Source: Alphaproteobacteria bacterium
GTDB lineage: Bacteria; Pseudomonadota; Alphaproteobacteria; GCA-016699305
Assembly (NCBI GenBank): GCA_016699305.1
Contig: CP064970.1
Location: forward strand, 558,001-622,000
Length of the DNA stretch: 64,000 nucleotides
Direction: 5' to 3'
The position numbers and the translations under genes were made by a program. The notes beneath the pieces were generated by a model. The model was not told the DNA's origin, did not search any database, and was given only the letters and a program-made list of their open reading frames with translations. Below are positions 1 through 7,983 of this stretch, in pieces. Within the stretch, counting starts at the first letter, position 1. The number at the start of each line of letters is the position of its first letter.

Positions 1-68
1 TGGACGTCGCCGCCAGCATTTGCATCTATACCAACCGCAACGTCACTTTGGAGAAATTGGCCGCATGA
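1..68 (+). CDS. hslV: ATP-dependent protease subunit HslV, C-terminal end (partial)
   Basis: Only the last 21 codons are in the window, read from base 3 and ending in TGA at 66-68. The tail reads ASICIYTNRNVTLEKL, which fits the end of HslV, the proteolytic threonine-peptidase half of the HslUV complex. The stop codon overlaps the hslU start as ATGA, the usual translationally coupled order hslV-hslU. The identification rests on this tail and on the neighbour. Confidence 0.85.
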   Translation, partial: DVAASICIYTNRNVTLEKLAA

Positions 69-1378
69 GCGCGTTAACACCCCGTCAAATCGTCGCCGAA
101 TTGGACCGCTACATTGTCGGCCAGCATGAAGCCAAACGCGCGGTGGCTATTGCTCTGCGCAATCGCTGGCGTCGTCAGCAATTGCCCGATGCGCTGCGGG
201 AAGAGGTCTTACCCAAAAACATTTTGATGATCGGTCCCACAGGCGTGGGCAAGACGGAGATCGCCCGTCGCCTGGCGCGGCTGGCCGATGCGCCTTTCTT
301 GAAGGTCGAGGCCACGAAGTTCACCGAGATCGGCTATGTTGGCCGCGATGTCGAACAGATCGTGCGCGACCTGCTGGACGTAGCGATCAAAATGGCGCGC
401 GCCAAGCATCGGCGCGAGGTGGAATCCCGCGCGGCGGAATTGACCGAGGAACGTCTGCTGGCCGCGTTGGTGGGCGACAGCGCGACACCTGAGACGCGCC
501 AAAAATTCCGCCAAATGCTGCATGAAGGCAGTCTTGATGATAAGGAAATCGAGATTGCGATGAATGATAACAGCGCCGAGAACATGCCCATGTTCGAGAT
601 TCCCGGCATGCCCGGCGCGCAAATGGGCATGATGAATATCGGCGATATGATCGGCAAAGCCTTTGGCCAACGCACCAAGACCAAGCGCCTTACCGTCGCC
701 GCCGCCCGCAAGGCGGTGGAGGAAGAGGAATCCGACAAATTGTTGGATAACGACAAAGTAGTCGGCGAAGCCATCGAGATGGTCGAGCAAAACGGCATCG
801 TCTTTCTGGACGAGATTGATAAGATCGCCGCACGCAGTGACTTGCGCGGCGGCGATGTCAGCCGCGAGGGCGTGCAGCGCGACTTGCTCCCCTTGATCGA
901 AGGAACGTCCGTTTCCACCCGCCACGGCACAGTACGCACCGACCATGTTCTTTTCATCGCCTCGGGCGCATTCCACTTGGCCAAGCCTTCGGATCTGTTG
1001 CCCGAGCTGCAAGGTCGTCTGCCCATTCGCGTGGAACTAAAAGCCCTGACGCGCCAGGACTTTCGCCGCATCCTGACCGAGCCTGAAGCCAGCCTAATCC
1101 GGCAATACAAGGCCCTGATGGCCACGGAGCAACTGGACCTTGAATTCTCCGACGATGCCATCGACGCCCTGGCGGACCTGACCACCACCATCAACGAGCA
1201 GATCGAAAATATCGGCGCGCGGCGTTTGCACACCGTCCTTGAAAGACTGCTGGAAGAGATCAGCTTCGAGTCGGATGGAGAAAAAGGCGCACGCAGCCTT
1301 CGCATCGACGCGGAATATGTCCGCACCCATGTGGGTGAATTGGCGCGCGACAACGACTTATCGAAGTTCATTTTATAA
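65..1378 (+). CDS. hslU: ATP-dependent protease ATPase subunit HslU
   Basis: HslU is the AAA+ unfoldase that feeds substrates into HslV in the cytoplasm. The ATG at 65 is chosen because it overlaps the hslV stop (ATGA) and gives the typical N-terminus MSALTPRQIVAELD; an in-frame ATG at 20 lies inside hslV. Visible features are Walker A GPTGVGKT near residue 57, the HslU-specific I-domain with the Met/Gly-rich stretch around residues 175-200, Walker B IVFLDEIDK near residue 248, sensor and arginine-finger region, and the C-terminal tail ending KFIL, which docks into HslV pockets. At 437 aa the length is normal. The family assignment is secure. Confidence 0.97.
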   Translation: MSALTPRQIVAELDRYIVGQHEAKRAVAIALRNRWRRQQLPDALREEVLPKNILMIGPTGVGKTEIARRLARLADAPFLKVEATKFTEIGYVGRDVEQIVRDLLDVAIKMARAKHRREVESRAAELTEERLLAALVGDSATPETRQKFRQMLHEGSLDDKEIEIAMNDNSAENMPMFEIPGMPGAQMGMMNIGDMIGKAFGQRTKTKRLTVAAARKAVEEEESDKLLDNDKVVGEAIEMVEQNGIVFLDEIDKIAARSDLRGGDVSREGVQRDLLPLIEGTSVSTRHGTVRTDHVLFIASGAFHLAKPSDLLPELQGRLPIRVELKALTRQDFRRILTEPEASLIRQYKALMATEQLDLEFSDDAIDALADLTTTINEQIENIGARRLHTVLERLLEEISFESDGEKGARSLRIDAEYVRTHVGELARDNDLSKFIL

Positions 1379-1403
1379 AAGAACTTCAATGAGCTAAATG
1401 CCA

Positions 1404-1419
1404 TTTACACAATCTTAAG
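1404..1419 (+). promoter_or_regulatory. CtrA-like binding site upstream of flgB
   Basis: The sequence TTTA-N7-TTAAG lies about 42 bp before the flgB start. The alphaproteobacterial CtrA consensus is TTAA-N7-TTAAC, so each half has one mismatch and the spacing is exact. CtrA is known to control early flagellar genes in several alphaproteobacteria. A degenerate sigma-54-like stretch (CGGCACG around 1430) also occurs here but lacks the -12 GC. Assignment is by motif only. Confidence 0.35.
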
Positions 1420-1460
1420 CCCCCAGACGGCACGCTAGGTGTCAAGCGGGAGAATGTGTC

Positions 1461-1862
1461 ATGGCTATTGCCCTGCAAAATCTTTTGTCCAAGCGCATGT
1501 CTTACCTGATGCAGCGTCAGGACGTGATCGCGCGCAATGTCGGGAATGCCGACACCGCAGGATACCGCGCGCAAGACTTGACGCCGTTTCAGCAAATCAT
1601 GTCGGCAAGCGGCGGCGGGTCGCCCACCGGATTGCGAGTCACCAATGCGCGCCATATCACGGCGGCTGGCGGTTTGGCGGGCGCGGGGGCCACGGCGGTG
1701 AACGAGCGTAAGCCCTATGAGGTTCTACCCTCGGGCAATTCCGTGTCCTTGGAACATGAAATGTTGAAGCTGGCCGAGACCACACAAGACTACAGCGTGA
1801 CGACGTCGATTTATCGCAAGCTGCATGGCTTGTTCCGCACCGCGCTAGGTAAGGGCGCATAA
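1461..1862 (+). CDS. flgB: Flagellar basal-body rod protein FlgB
   Basis: FlgB forms the proximal rod of the flagellar basal body in the periplasm and is exported by the flagellar type III apparatus. The 133 aa protein has the rod-family N-terminal motif NVGNADTAGYRAQD near residues 27-40 and a C-terminal helix with VSLEHEMLKLAETTQDYS, both typical of FlgB. GGGAG sits 8 bases before the ATG. It is the first gene of flgB-flgC-fliE, with 29 and 31 base gaps. Length and order are normal. Confidence 0.95.
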   Translation: MAIALQNLLSKRMSYLMQRQDVIARNVGNADTAGYRAQDLTPFQQIMSASGGGSPTGLRVTNARHITAAGGLAGAGATAVNERKPYEVLPSGNSVSLEHEMLKLAETTQDYSVTTSIYRKLHGLFRTALGKGA

Positions 1863-1891
1863 CGAAAACAGCCAGGGGAGAAGGTCGAAAA

Positions 1892-2326
1892 ATGGCAAAT
1901 CGCGACTCCACCACCGGCGATGTAATGGCTCCCATGCGCCAGGCGGCCTATGGCCTGAAGGCGCAAGGACAAAGACTGCGCGTGATCGCGGAAAACATGG
2001 CCAATGCCGACACCACCGCCGACACGCCCGGCGGCACGCCCTATCAGCGTCAGATCAGCACCTTTCGCAATGTCCTGGATCGCGTTTCGGGCATGCGCCA
2101 TGTGGAATTTGGCGGCGTGCGCACGGATACCACCGATTTTCAGAAACGCTATCAGCCCGGACACCCGGCGGCGGACAAGGACGGCTATGTGCTGATGCCC
2201 AATGTCCAGCCGCTGGTGGAGATGATGGATATGCGCGAAGCCCAGCGCAGTTATGAAGCCAATCTCAACATCGTCGATGCCGTCAAGCAGGTCGTCCGCC
2301 AGACATTGGACGTGCTGCGTGGCTAA
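1892..2326 (+). CDS. flgC: Flagellar basal-body rod protein FlgC
   Basis: FlgC is a proximal rod protein. The 144 aa sequence has the N-terminal rod motif (LRVIAENMANADTT, near residues 29-42) and the C-terminal helix MREAQRSYEANLNIVDAVKQ that packs in the coiled-coil shell of the rod. It lies between flgB and fliE in the same direction, a conserved order in which the three rod/adaptor proteins are made together. Start at ATG 1892 follows AGGGGAGAAGG. No oddities. Confidence 0.95.
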   Translation: MANRDSTTGDVMAPMRQAAYGLKAQGQRLRVIAENMANADTTADTPGGTPYQRQISTFRNVLDRVSGMRHVEFGGVRTDTTDFQKRYQPGHPAADKDGYVLMPNVQPLVEMMDMREAQRSYEANLNIVDAVKQVVRQTLDVLRG

Positions 2327-2357
2327 CCGCTAGGTCGAAGAAGGGAGAGCATCCGCC

Positions 2358-2675
2358 ATGATCGCGAATATCAATTCCGCCTTATCCGCCTATCGGAATA
2401 CCATCACCGGAGGCGAAGGATCGTCAAAGAACTTGGCCAGTGCCGCCACCGAAGCCGGCGACTCCTTCGGCGGAGTCCTGGCCGGCATGGGAAGCCCGCT
2501 GATCGGCGCGCTCAAGAACGGCGAAAAAGCCATGATGGATACCGCCTCGGGCAAAGGGAACCTTGCCGCCTTGGTCAGCTCGCTCAGCGAAGCCGACATC
2601 ATGCTGCAAACCGTCTCAACCGTCCGCGACAAAGCCATCCAGGCCTATCAAGACATCATGCATACGGCAATTTGA
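2358..2675 (+). CDS. fliE: Flagellar hook-basal body complex protein FliE
   Basis: FliE is the small adaptor joining the MS ring to the rod. The 105 aa protein has the family C-terminal half: VSSLSEADIMLQTVSTVRDKAIQAYQDIM, with the conserved region around LQTVSTVRDKAI. It follows flgC by 31 bases with AAGGGAGAG before the ATG. In many alphaproteobacteria fliQ and flhB follow; here the operon ends, and the next gene (tadA) is on the other strand. Confidence 0.92.
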   Translation: MIANINSALSAYRNTITGGEGSSKNLASAATEAGDSFGGVLAGMGSPLIGALKNGEKAMMDTASGKGNLAALVSSLSEADIMLQTVSTVRDKAIQAYQDIMHTAI

Positions 2676-3005
2676 TGGAATAAGGGGCTTGGCCACTACC
2701 TAATGCGAAACCTGTTGCGCAGGGCCAAAAATAATAAGAACCACAAGCCGATGCTAAATAGTTTTTGAAGAAGCTGAAGGACGTTCCACCAAAACTCGCT
2801 CCACGGGCCGCATGTCGCCTTGATTTCTGCCCGATTGGAATCACAAGAAGCGTTGAATGCTTGTGGAAATCCCGTTCTTTCCCTTGTCACGAGAGTCACC
2901 CTCGCGCATGCGGGGGTCCATCTCCTATCCCTGCCGATGGAACTTATGGTGCAGACATATCGCTTCCATACAGGCCGATATGGACATGAGTCGAATTGAG
3001 TATGC
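2676..3005. other. Intergenic stretch with one doubtful small minus-strand ORF
   Basis: No well-supported gene between fliE and tadA. On the minus strand a 67-codon frame (2696-2899) ends with a plausible membrane segment, WNVLQLLQKLFSIGLWFLLFLALRNRF, here split as WNVLQLLQKLF and SIGLWFLLFLALRNRF, followed by a positive tail. Its N-terminal half looks random and I see no clear ribosome binding site. It could be a small membrane protein or chance. Confidence 0.3.
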
Positions 3006-3467
3006 TCATCGCCTTTGCCGAAAAAACTCTTTCAGCAATTCGCCGCATTCCGTTTCCTGGATGCCGCTATACACTTCGGGCCGGTGGTGGCAGGTGGGTT
3101 GCGAGAACCAAACGGGGCCGTGCTCGATCGCTCCGCCTTTGGGGTCGGGGGCGCCGTAATAGAGGCGGCGAATGCGGGTATGGCTGATGGCCGCCGCGCA
3201 CATGGCGCAAGGCTCTAAGGTCACATACAGGTCGCATTCGGGCAGGCGCGGCGCGCCTAAAATCCTTGCGCCTTCGCGCAACACCAGGATTTCGGCATGC
3301 GCGGTGGGATCGGCCAGGGATTCGACGGCATTGCCCGTTGCGGCCACGACCTTGCCCGTGCGCCCGTCAACAAGGACGGCACCCACGGGGACCTCTTGGT
3401 CAAGGGCCGCTTTACGAGCCTGTTCAAGGGCTTGGGACATATATGAAGGGGGAGGCGTGAAGATCAC
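3006..3467 (-). CDS. tadA: tRNA-specific adenosine deaminase TadA
   Basis: TadA deaminates adenosine 34 to inosine in tRNA-Arg(ACG), an essential reaction. The zinc site is visible: THAE (HAE with catalytic Glu) and PCAMC (PCxxC) about 30 residues later, with EVPVGAVLV at the N-terminus. The start is uncertain. The open frame reaches a GTG at 3500; I prefer the GTG at 3467 because AAGG lies 7 bases before it and the resulting leader (IFTPPPSYMSQAL) matches the usual short extension before the first helix. The ATG at 3440 is an alternative with no Shine-Dalgarno. It lies divergent from the chvI-like gene. Confidence 0.9.
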   Translation of the reverse strand: MIFTPPPSYMSQALEQARKAALDQEVPVGAVLVDGRTGKVVAATGNAVESLADPTAHAEILVLREGARILGAPRLPECDLYVTLEPCAMCAAAISHTRIRRLYYGAPDPKGGAIEHGPVWFSQPTCHHRPEVYSGIQETECGELLKEFFRQRR

Positions 3468-3562
3468 GGGAATGCCTTGTCTTTGCCGCTTTGCTGACAC
3501 GATCGCGAGGCATAGAATGCACGATATCTTGGTTTAAAACATCAAAGGATGGAAGCCGAACG

Positions 3563-4258
3563 ATGCGCCCTTGCATTGCCCTGGTGGATGACGACCGCAA
3601 TATCCTGACTTCCGTGCGTATGGCTTTGGAATCGGAAGGTTTCGACGTGCGCACTTACAGCGACGGCGACGAGGCACTTAAGGGCCTGACCGCCCAACCG
3701 CCCAATCTGGCCGTGCTGGATATCAAGATGCCGCGCATGGACGGCTTGGAGCTTTTGGCGCGTTTGCGCCAAACCAGCCGCATGCCGGTGATCTTCCTGA
3801 CATCGAAGGACGATGAGGAGGACGAGTTGGAAGGTCTGCGCGTGGGCGCGGACGACTATATCAAAAAGCCTTTCTCGCAACGCCTGTTGATCGAGCGTAT
3901 CCGCGCCCTCTTGCGGCGCGAGCAATTGGCCAATGAGCAAAAATCCGATCCCAACACCGTCTTGGTGCGGGGGGAATTGGTCATGGACAGCGCCCGCCAT
4001 TCCTGCACCTGGAAGGGCAAACCCGTGGATCTGACTGTCACGGAATTCCTGCTGGTCCGCGCCTTGGCGCAACGGCCTGGCCATGTCAAAAACAGAGATC
4101 AATTAATGGATGCCGCCTATGGCGAGTCCATCTATGTTGACGATAGAACAATTGATAGCCATATCAAGAGGTTGCGTAAGAAATTTAAATCTGTGGATGA
4201 TGATTTCTCGCAGATCGAGACTCTGTACGGCGTGGGGTATCGTTATAAGGAGGATTAG
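3563..4258 (+). CDS. chvI: ChvI-type two-component response regulator (OmpR family)
   Basis: DNA-binding response regulator of the ChvG/ChvI (ExoS/ChvI) envelope-stress and acid-response system of alphaproteobacteria. The receiver domain shows acidic pocket DDD at residues 9-11, phospho-acceptor Asp53 in AVLDIKMPRMDG and conserved Lys in YIKKPF. The OmpR winged helix follows, with YVDDRTIDSHIKRLRKKF and YGVGYRY at the end, both highly characteristic of ChvI. ATG 3563 is chosen because it begins right at the receiver fold; an upstream in-frame ATG at 3491 adds an unconserved leader. The partner kinase gene chvG, usually directly downstream, is absent here. Confidence 0.88.
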   Translation: MRPCIALVDDDRNILTSVRMALESEGFDVRTYSDGDEALKGLTAQPPNLAVLDIKMPRMDGLELLARLRQTSRMPVIFLTSKDDEEDELEGLRVGADDYIKKPFSQRLLIERIRALLRREQLANEQKSDPNTVLVRGELVMDSARHSCTWKGKPVDLTVTEFLLVRALAQRPGHVKNRDQLMDAAYGESIYVDDRTIDSHIKRLRKKFKSVDDDFSQIETLYGVGYRYKED

Positions 4259-4343
4259 ATCGGATCCTTCCATGGAGGGCTGATATTATCGCTCGGCCAA
4301 AGATCATCTTCCATCGCATTGAAGAATTGAAGAGGAGAAATCC

Positions 4344-5393
4344 ATGTTTTTCGCCAGTGACACGACGGCTCCGGTGTGTAGCGAAATTCTAGATGCTATT
4401 CGCGATTCTTCGGATGGTTTTGAACACAGTTATGGAGCGGACAGTCACACGCAGCGCCTCAATGAGCGTGTATCGGAGCTATTCGAAACATCTTGCGTGG
4501 TTTATCCCGTGATTACAGGTACAGCCTCTAACGCCTTGGCCTTAAGCGTTCTAAGTCCGCCTTATGGGGTCGTTCTGTGTCACCGCACGGCACATATCCA
4601 AGAAGACGAATGCGCTGCACCGGAGTTTTTCTCAGGTGGGGCCAGATTGGGTTTATTGGAAGGTGAAAATGGACGCATGACAGTCACATCACTGACGGAG
4701 GCGCTGTCTGCAATGAGCCATGGCGTTCACAGTGCGCCGATGTCGGCTTTGTCGTTGAGTCAGGCGACTGAATGGGGAACCGTTTATCGTCCCGAACATG
4801 TGTCTGAGCTAGCAGGAATAGCCAAACGTCATGATTTATCTGTGCATATGGACGGAGCCAGATTTGCCAATGCTTTGGTTTCTTCGGGCGCGACTCCCGC
4901 GCAGATGACTTGGAAGGCGGGAGTGGATGTTTTGTCTTTGGGGGCGACCAAATGCGGCGCTCTGGGAGCGGAGGCTGTGATCTTCTTCCATCCCGAACGT
5001 GCCGCCGACTTTGAGCGCCGTCGGAAGCGGGCGGGACACCTGATCTCAAAAATGCGTTTTGTGTCGGCGCAATTGAACGCATGGTTCGAAAATGATCTGT
5101 GGCTACGACTGGCAGGTCATGCCAATCAAATGGCGCAGATTTTGGCACATTCGCTGCAGGAGTTGCCGGGCGTGTCTATCGTGGTTCCTGTTGAAGCCAA
5201 TGAGATTTTTGTGCAAATGCCCGCCTTAGCCGTAAGCGCGCTTGAAAAGGCAGGTGCGGATTTCTATACCTGGACTGGTGGTACGTCACAATTCCCCATG
5301 ATTCGCCTGGTTACACATTTTGCGACAACGGAACAGCATGTGCGTGACTTTGTAGGCTGTGTGGAAAAAGCGCTAGAAGAACAAGCGGCTTAG
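4344..5393 (+). CDS. Threonine aldolase / beta-eliminating lyase family PLP enzyme
   Basis: Fold-type I PLP enzyme of the low-specificity L-threonine aldolase family, which splits threonine or allo-threonine to glycine and acetaldehyde. Visible motifs are the N-terminal FASDTTAPV (cf. SDT start of the family), the substrate region VYPVITGTASNALAL, the HMDGARFANAL motif with the PLP-binding Asp and Arg, and the lysine of the internal aldimine in SLGATKCGALGAEA near residue 205. Length 349 aa is normal. GAGGAGAAATCC precedes the ATG. It stands alone between chvI and shc. The exact substrate preference cannot be read from sequence. Confidence 0.85.
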   Translation: MFFASDTTAPVCSEILDAIRDSSDGFEHSYGADSHTQRLNERVSELFETSCVVYPVITGTASNALALSVLSPPYGVVLCHRTAHIQEDECAAPEFFSGGARLGLLEGENGRMTVTSLTEALSAMSHGVHSAPMSALSLSQATEWGTVYRPEHVSELAGIAKRHDLSVHMDGARFANALVSSGATPAQMTWKAGVDVLSLGATKCGALGAEAVIFFHPERAADFERRRKRAGHLISKMRFVSAQLNAWFENDLWLRLAGHANQMAQILAHSLQELPGVSIVVPVEANEIFVQMPALAVSALEKAGADFYTWTGGTSQFPMIRLVTHFATTEQHVRDFVGCVEKALEEQAA

Positions 5394-5509
5394 TTCGTTT
5401 GGCGCGACTATCAAAATGCATGAAATGATTGAAATGATCCGTTGTTTTCCCTAGAGTTTTACAAGATAGTAGATGGTCGTCCGGGGACGAGGGAGATGAG
5501 GTAAGGTCA

Positions 5510-7477
5510 ATGGCAAAGAGTACACTCCTCGCTCAAACGGCGTTTGCGCCGCAGGCTTGGCCCGATGAAGACGCCGGCCTTGACGAGTCGATCTCATTTG
5601 CGCGGGATGCCTTGTTGCGTCGGCAGAATCCCGATGGACATTGGGTGTTCGAGCTGGAGGCGGATGCCACCATCCCATCGGAATACATTCTTCTGCTGCA
5701 TTATCTGGACCGTCGCAATTCCGAGCTTGAGCGGCGTTTGGCCGTTTATCTGCGGCGGCGACAAAGCGCGCAGCATGGCGGTTGGCCTTTGTTCCATGAA
5801 GGGGCTTTTGACATCAGCGCCAGCGTGAAGGCCTATTTCGCCTTAAAGGCGGTGGGCGACGATCCGCAGGCGCCTCATATGCGCCGCGCGCGCGAGGCGA
5901 TCTTGGCCCATGGCGGGGCCGAGAAAACCAATGTTTTTACACGGTTTCAAATGGCGTTATACGGGGCGGTGCCTTGGCGCGCCGTGCCGGTGATGCCCGT
6001 TGAGATCATGGCTCTGCCGCGCTGGTTCCCGTTTCACCTGGACAAGGTGTCCTATTGGTCGCGCACGGTGATCGTGCCCATGTTGGCGCTGATGGCCCTA
6101 AAGCCCCGCGCGCGCAATCCGCTGGGCATATCGGTGGATGAGCTGTTCCACACGCCGCCGCACAAAGTGCGCAATTGGCACAGCAATCGCGCTAAAAGCT
6201 TTTGGGTGCATGTCTTTAGGGGCATCGACGCCGTTTTGCGTGCGACCGAGCCTATGTTTCCCAAAGCTTTGCGTCAGCACAGCTTGGATAAGGCCGTTTC
6301 CTTCGTGCGCGAACGCTTGAATGGCGAAGACGGTCTGGGCGCGATTTATCCGGCCATGGCCAATAGCGTGATGATGTTCGATGCGCTGGGCTACAGTCCC
6401 GACCATCCCGATTTTGATATCGCTTGGCGTTCGGTGAACAAGTTGATCGTCGAAGGCCGTGACGAGGCCTATGTCCAGCCTTGCGTCTCGCCGATTTGGG
6501 ATACGTCGCTGACCGCGCATGCGATGTTGGAATCGGGTGAAGAGGGTATCTTGGCGGCGCGGCGCGCGGCGCGTTGGCTGGCGGCCAGGCAGATCACCGA
6601 TGTCGTGGGCGACTGGGCCAGCCGTCGGCCCGATACGCCGCCGGGCGGCTGGGCGTTTCAATACGCCAATCCCCATTATCCGGATACGGACGACACCGCC
6701 GTGGTGGCGATGGCGTTGCATCGGACCGATGCGATTTCTTACAAATCGCATATCGACCGCGCGGCCCAGTGGATTCTGGGCATGCAATGCCGGGATGGCG
6801 GCTGGGGCGCTTTCGACGCCGATAACACGCATTCGTATTTGAATGCCATCCCCTTTGCCGATCATGGAGCCTTGCTGGACCCTTCGACGGCGGATGTCAC
6901 GGCCCGGTGTTTGGGGATGCTGGCTCAGTTGGATTATCCCACGGACCATCCCGCGATTCAGGCGGCGGTGGCCTATTTGCGGCGCGAGCAGGAACCCGAT
7001 GGTTGTTGGTTTGGCCGCTGGGGCACCAATTATATCTATGGCACATGGTCGGTGCTGAACGCTTTGAACGCCGTGGGCGTGCCAGGGGATGATCCATCCA
7101 TGCGCCGCGCGGTGGATTGGCTGTTGGCGCGACAACGCGCCGATGGCGGCTGGGGCGAAGACGGCGCCAGTTACGAGCCAGGCAAACCCAAGGGCGAAGG
7201 GCCGATCAGCACTCCCGCGCAAACCGCTTGGGCGGTGCTGGGGTTGATGGCGGCGGGAGAGGTAAGCCACCCTAGCGTGGCGCGCGGGATCGCCTGGCTG
7301 ATGGACAACCAGACCGAAGACGGCCTATGGCAAGAAGATCATTATACGGCGGTGGGTTTCCCGCGCGTGTTCTATTTACGCTATCACGGCTACCGCGCTT
7401 TCTTTCCGCTATTCGCCTTGTCGCGCTATCGCAACCTGACCCAAGGGCGCGCCAACCGCGTGGCATTCGGGTTTTAG
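5510..7477 (+). CDS. shc: Squalene-hopene cyclase
   Basis: Class II triterpene cyclase that folds squalene into hopene or diplopterol, the first committed step of hopanoid membrane lipids; a monotopic inner-membrane enzyme. The catalytic acid motif DTDDTA (DxDD) is at about residues 389-392, and several QW repeats are visible (for example DGHWVFELE, QCRDGGWGAFD, EPDGCWFGRWG, RADGGWGED, EDGLWQEDHYTAVGFP). The C-terminal YLRYHGYRAFFPLFALSRY is typical. Length 655 aa is normal. No hpn genes flank it, so squalene supply and hopanoid tailoring must be encoded elsewhere. Confidence 0.96.
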   Translation: MAKSTLLAQTAFAPQAWPDEDAGLDESISFARDALLRRQNPDGHWVFELEADATIPSEYILLLHYLDRRNSELERRLAVYLRRRQSAQHGGWPLFHEGAFDISASVKAYFALKAVGDDPQAPHMRRAREAILAHGGAEKTNVFTRFQMALYGAVPWRAVPVMPVEIMALPRWFPFHLDKVSYWSRTVIVPMLALMALKPRARNPLGISVDELFHTPPHKVRNWHSNRAKSFWVHVFRGIDAVLRATEPMFPKALRQHSLDKAVSFVRERLNGEDGLGAIYPAMANSVMMFDALGYSPDHPDFDIAWRSVNKLIVEGRDEAYVQPCVSPIWDTSLTAHAMLESGEEGILAARRAARWLAARQITDVVGDWASRRPDTPPGGWAFQYANPHYPDTDDTAVVAMALHRTDAISYKSHIDRAAQWILGMQCRDGGWGAFDADNTHSYLNAIPFADHGALLDPSTADVTARCLGMLAQLDYPTDHPAIQAAVAYLRREQEPDGCWFGRWGTNYIYGTWSVLNALNAVGVPGDDPSMRRAVDWLLARQRADGGWGEDGASYEPGKPKGEGPISTPAQTAWAVLGLMAAGEVSHPSVARGIAWLMDNQTEDGLWQEDHYTAVGFPRVFYLRYHGYRAFFPLFALSRYRNLTQGRANRVAFGF

Positions 7478-7615
7478 CCTATAGCGCATAGGAAAGCGGT
7501 GCAGGCGGTTTGGTTAGTAAATGACGGGATTCCAGCATCTGCCCCGGCCGATGGTGCTGAGGATTTGAAAGAGTCTGCCTTAGCAAGCATCAAAACCAAC
7601 CCTCGTGATCCCTTC

Positions 7616-7972
7616 CTACAGCATCTGACTCAATCCCGTTTGCACCACGGTCCATTCCTGTTCGATGGCTTGGAGATAGGCGCGCTTCTCAGATGCGGAG
7701 GCTTCATGGGCGTGTTGGGCTTTTTGGCACAGCTCGGATAATCGGGCCGCGCCCAGATTGGCCATCTCGCCCTTGATGGCATGGGCCGTCTTACGCCATG
7801 TTTCGTTCGCGCCATCGGTGCATTCGGCGGTCAGTGTGGTCAGGGACTCTTGGGTGCTGGTGATCAGCGTATCCACCAGAAGACGCGCGCCCTCTCTATC
7901 TTCGCCGAACACATCGCTCAGATTGGTTAAATCCAAGGACTCGAGCGGGACGATCGGTTCAGGAATGTCCAT
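7616..7972 (-). CDS. Hpt domain phosphotransfer protein
   Basis: Single-domain histidine phosphotransfer protein of 118 aa. The motif AHAIKGEMANLGAARLS contains the phospho-accepting His and the helix pattern H-x-x-K-G-x5-G of Hpt four-helix bundles. GGGAGG precedes the ATG. It begins 11 bases after the end of the periplasmic binding protein gene and so probably shares its transcript. That suggests, but does not prove, a link between a periplasmic ligand and a phosphorelay. The cognate hybrid kinase is not in the window. Confidence 0.85.
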   Translation of the reverse strand: MDIPEPIVPLESLDLTNLSDVFGEDREGARLLVDTLITSTQESLTTLTAECTDGANETWRKTAHAIKGEMANLGAARLSELCQKAQHAHEASASEKRAYLQAIEQEWTVVQTGLSQML

Positions 7973-7983
7973 GCTTCCTCCCT

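Noticed and set aside
1425..1445. Sigma-54 promoter before flgB
   Set aside because: CGGCACG is present but the -12 element is GTGT rather than TTGC, so the invariant GC is missing.
6098..7270. 390-codon frame on the minus strand across shc
   Set aside because: It is the antisense of squalene-hopene cyclase, with Arg/His-rich random-looking sequence and no domain; a shadow of the GC-rich third positions.
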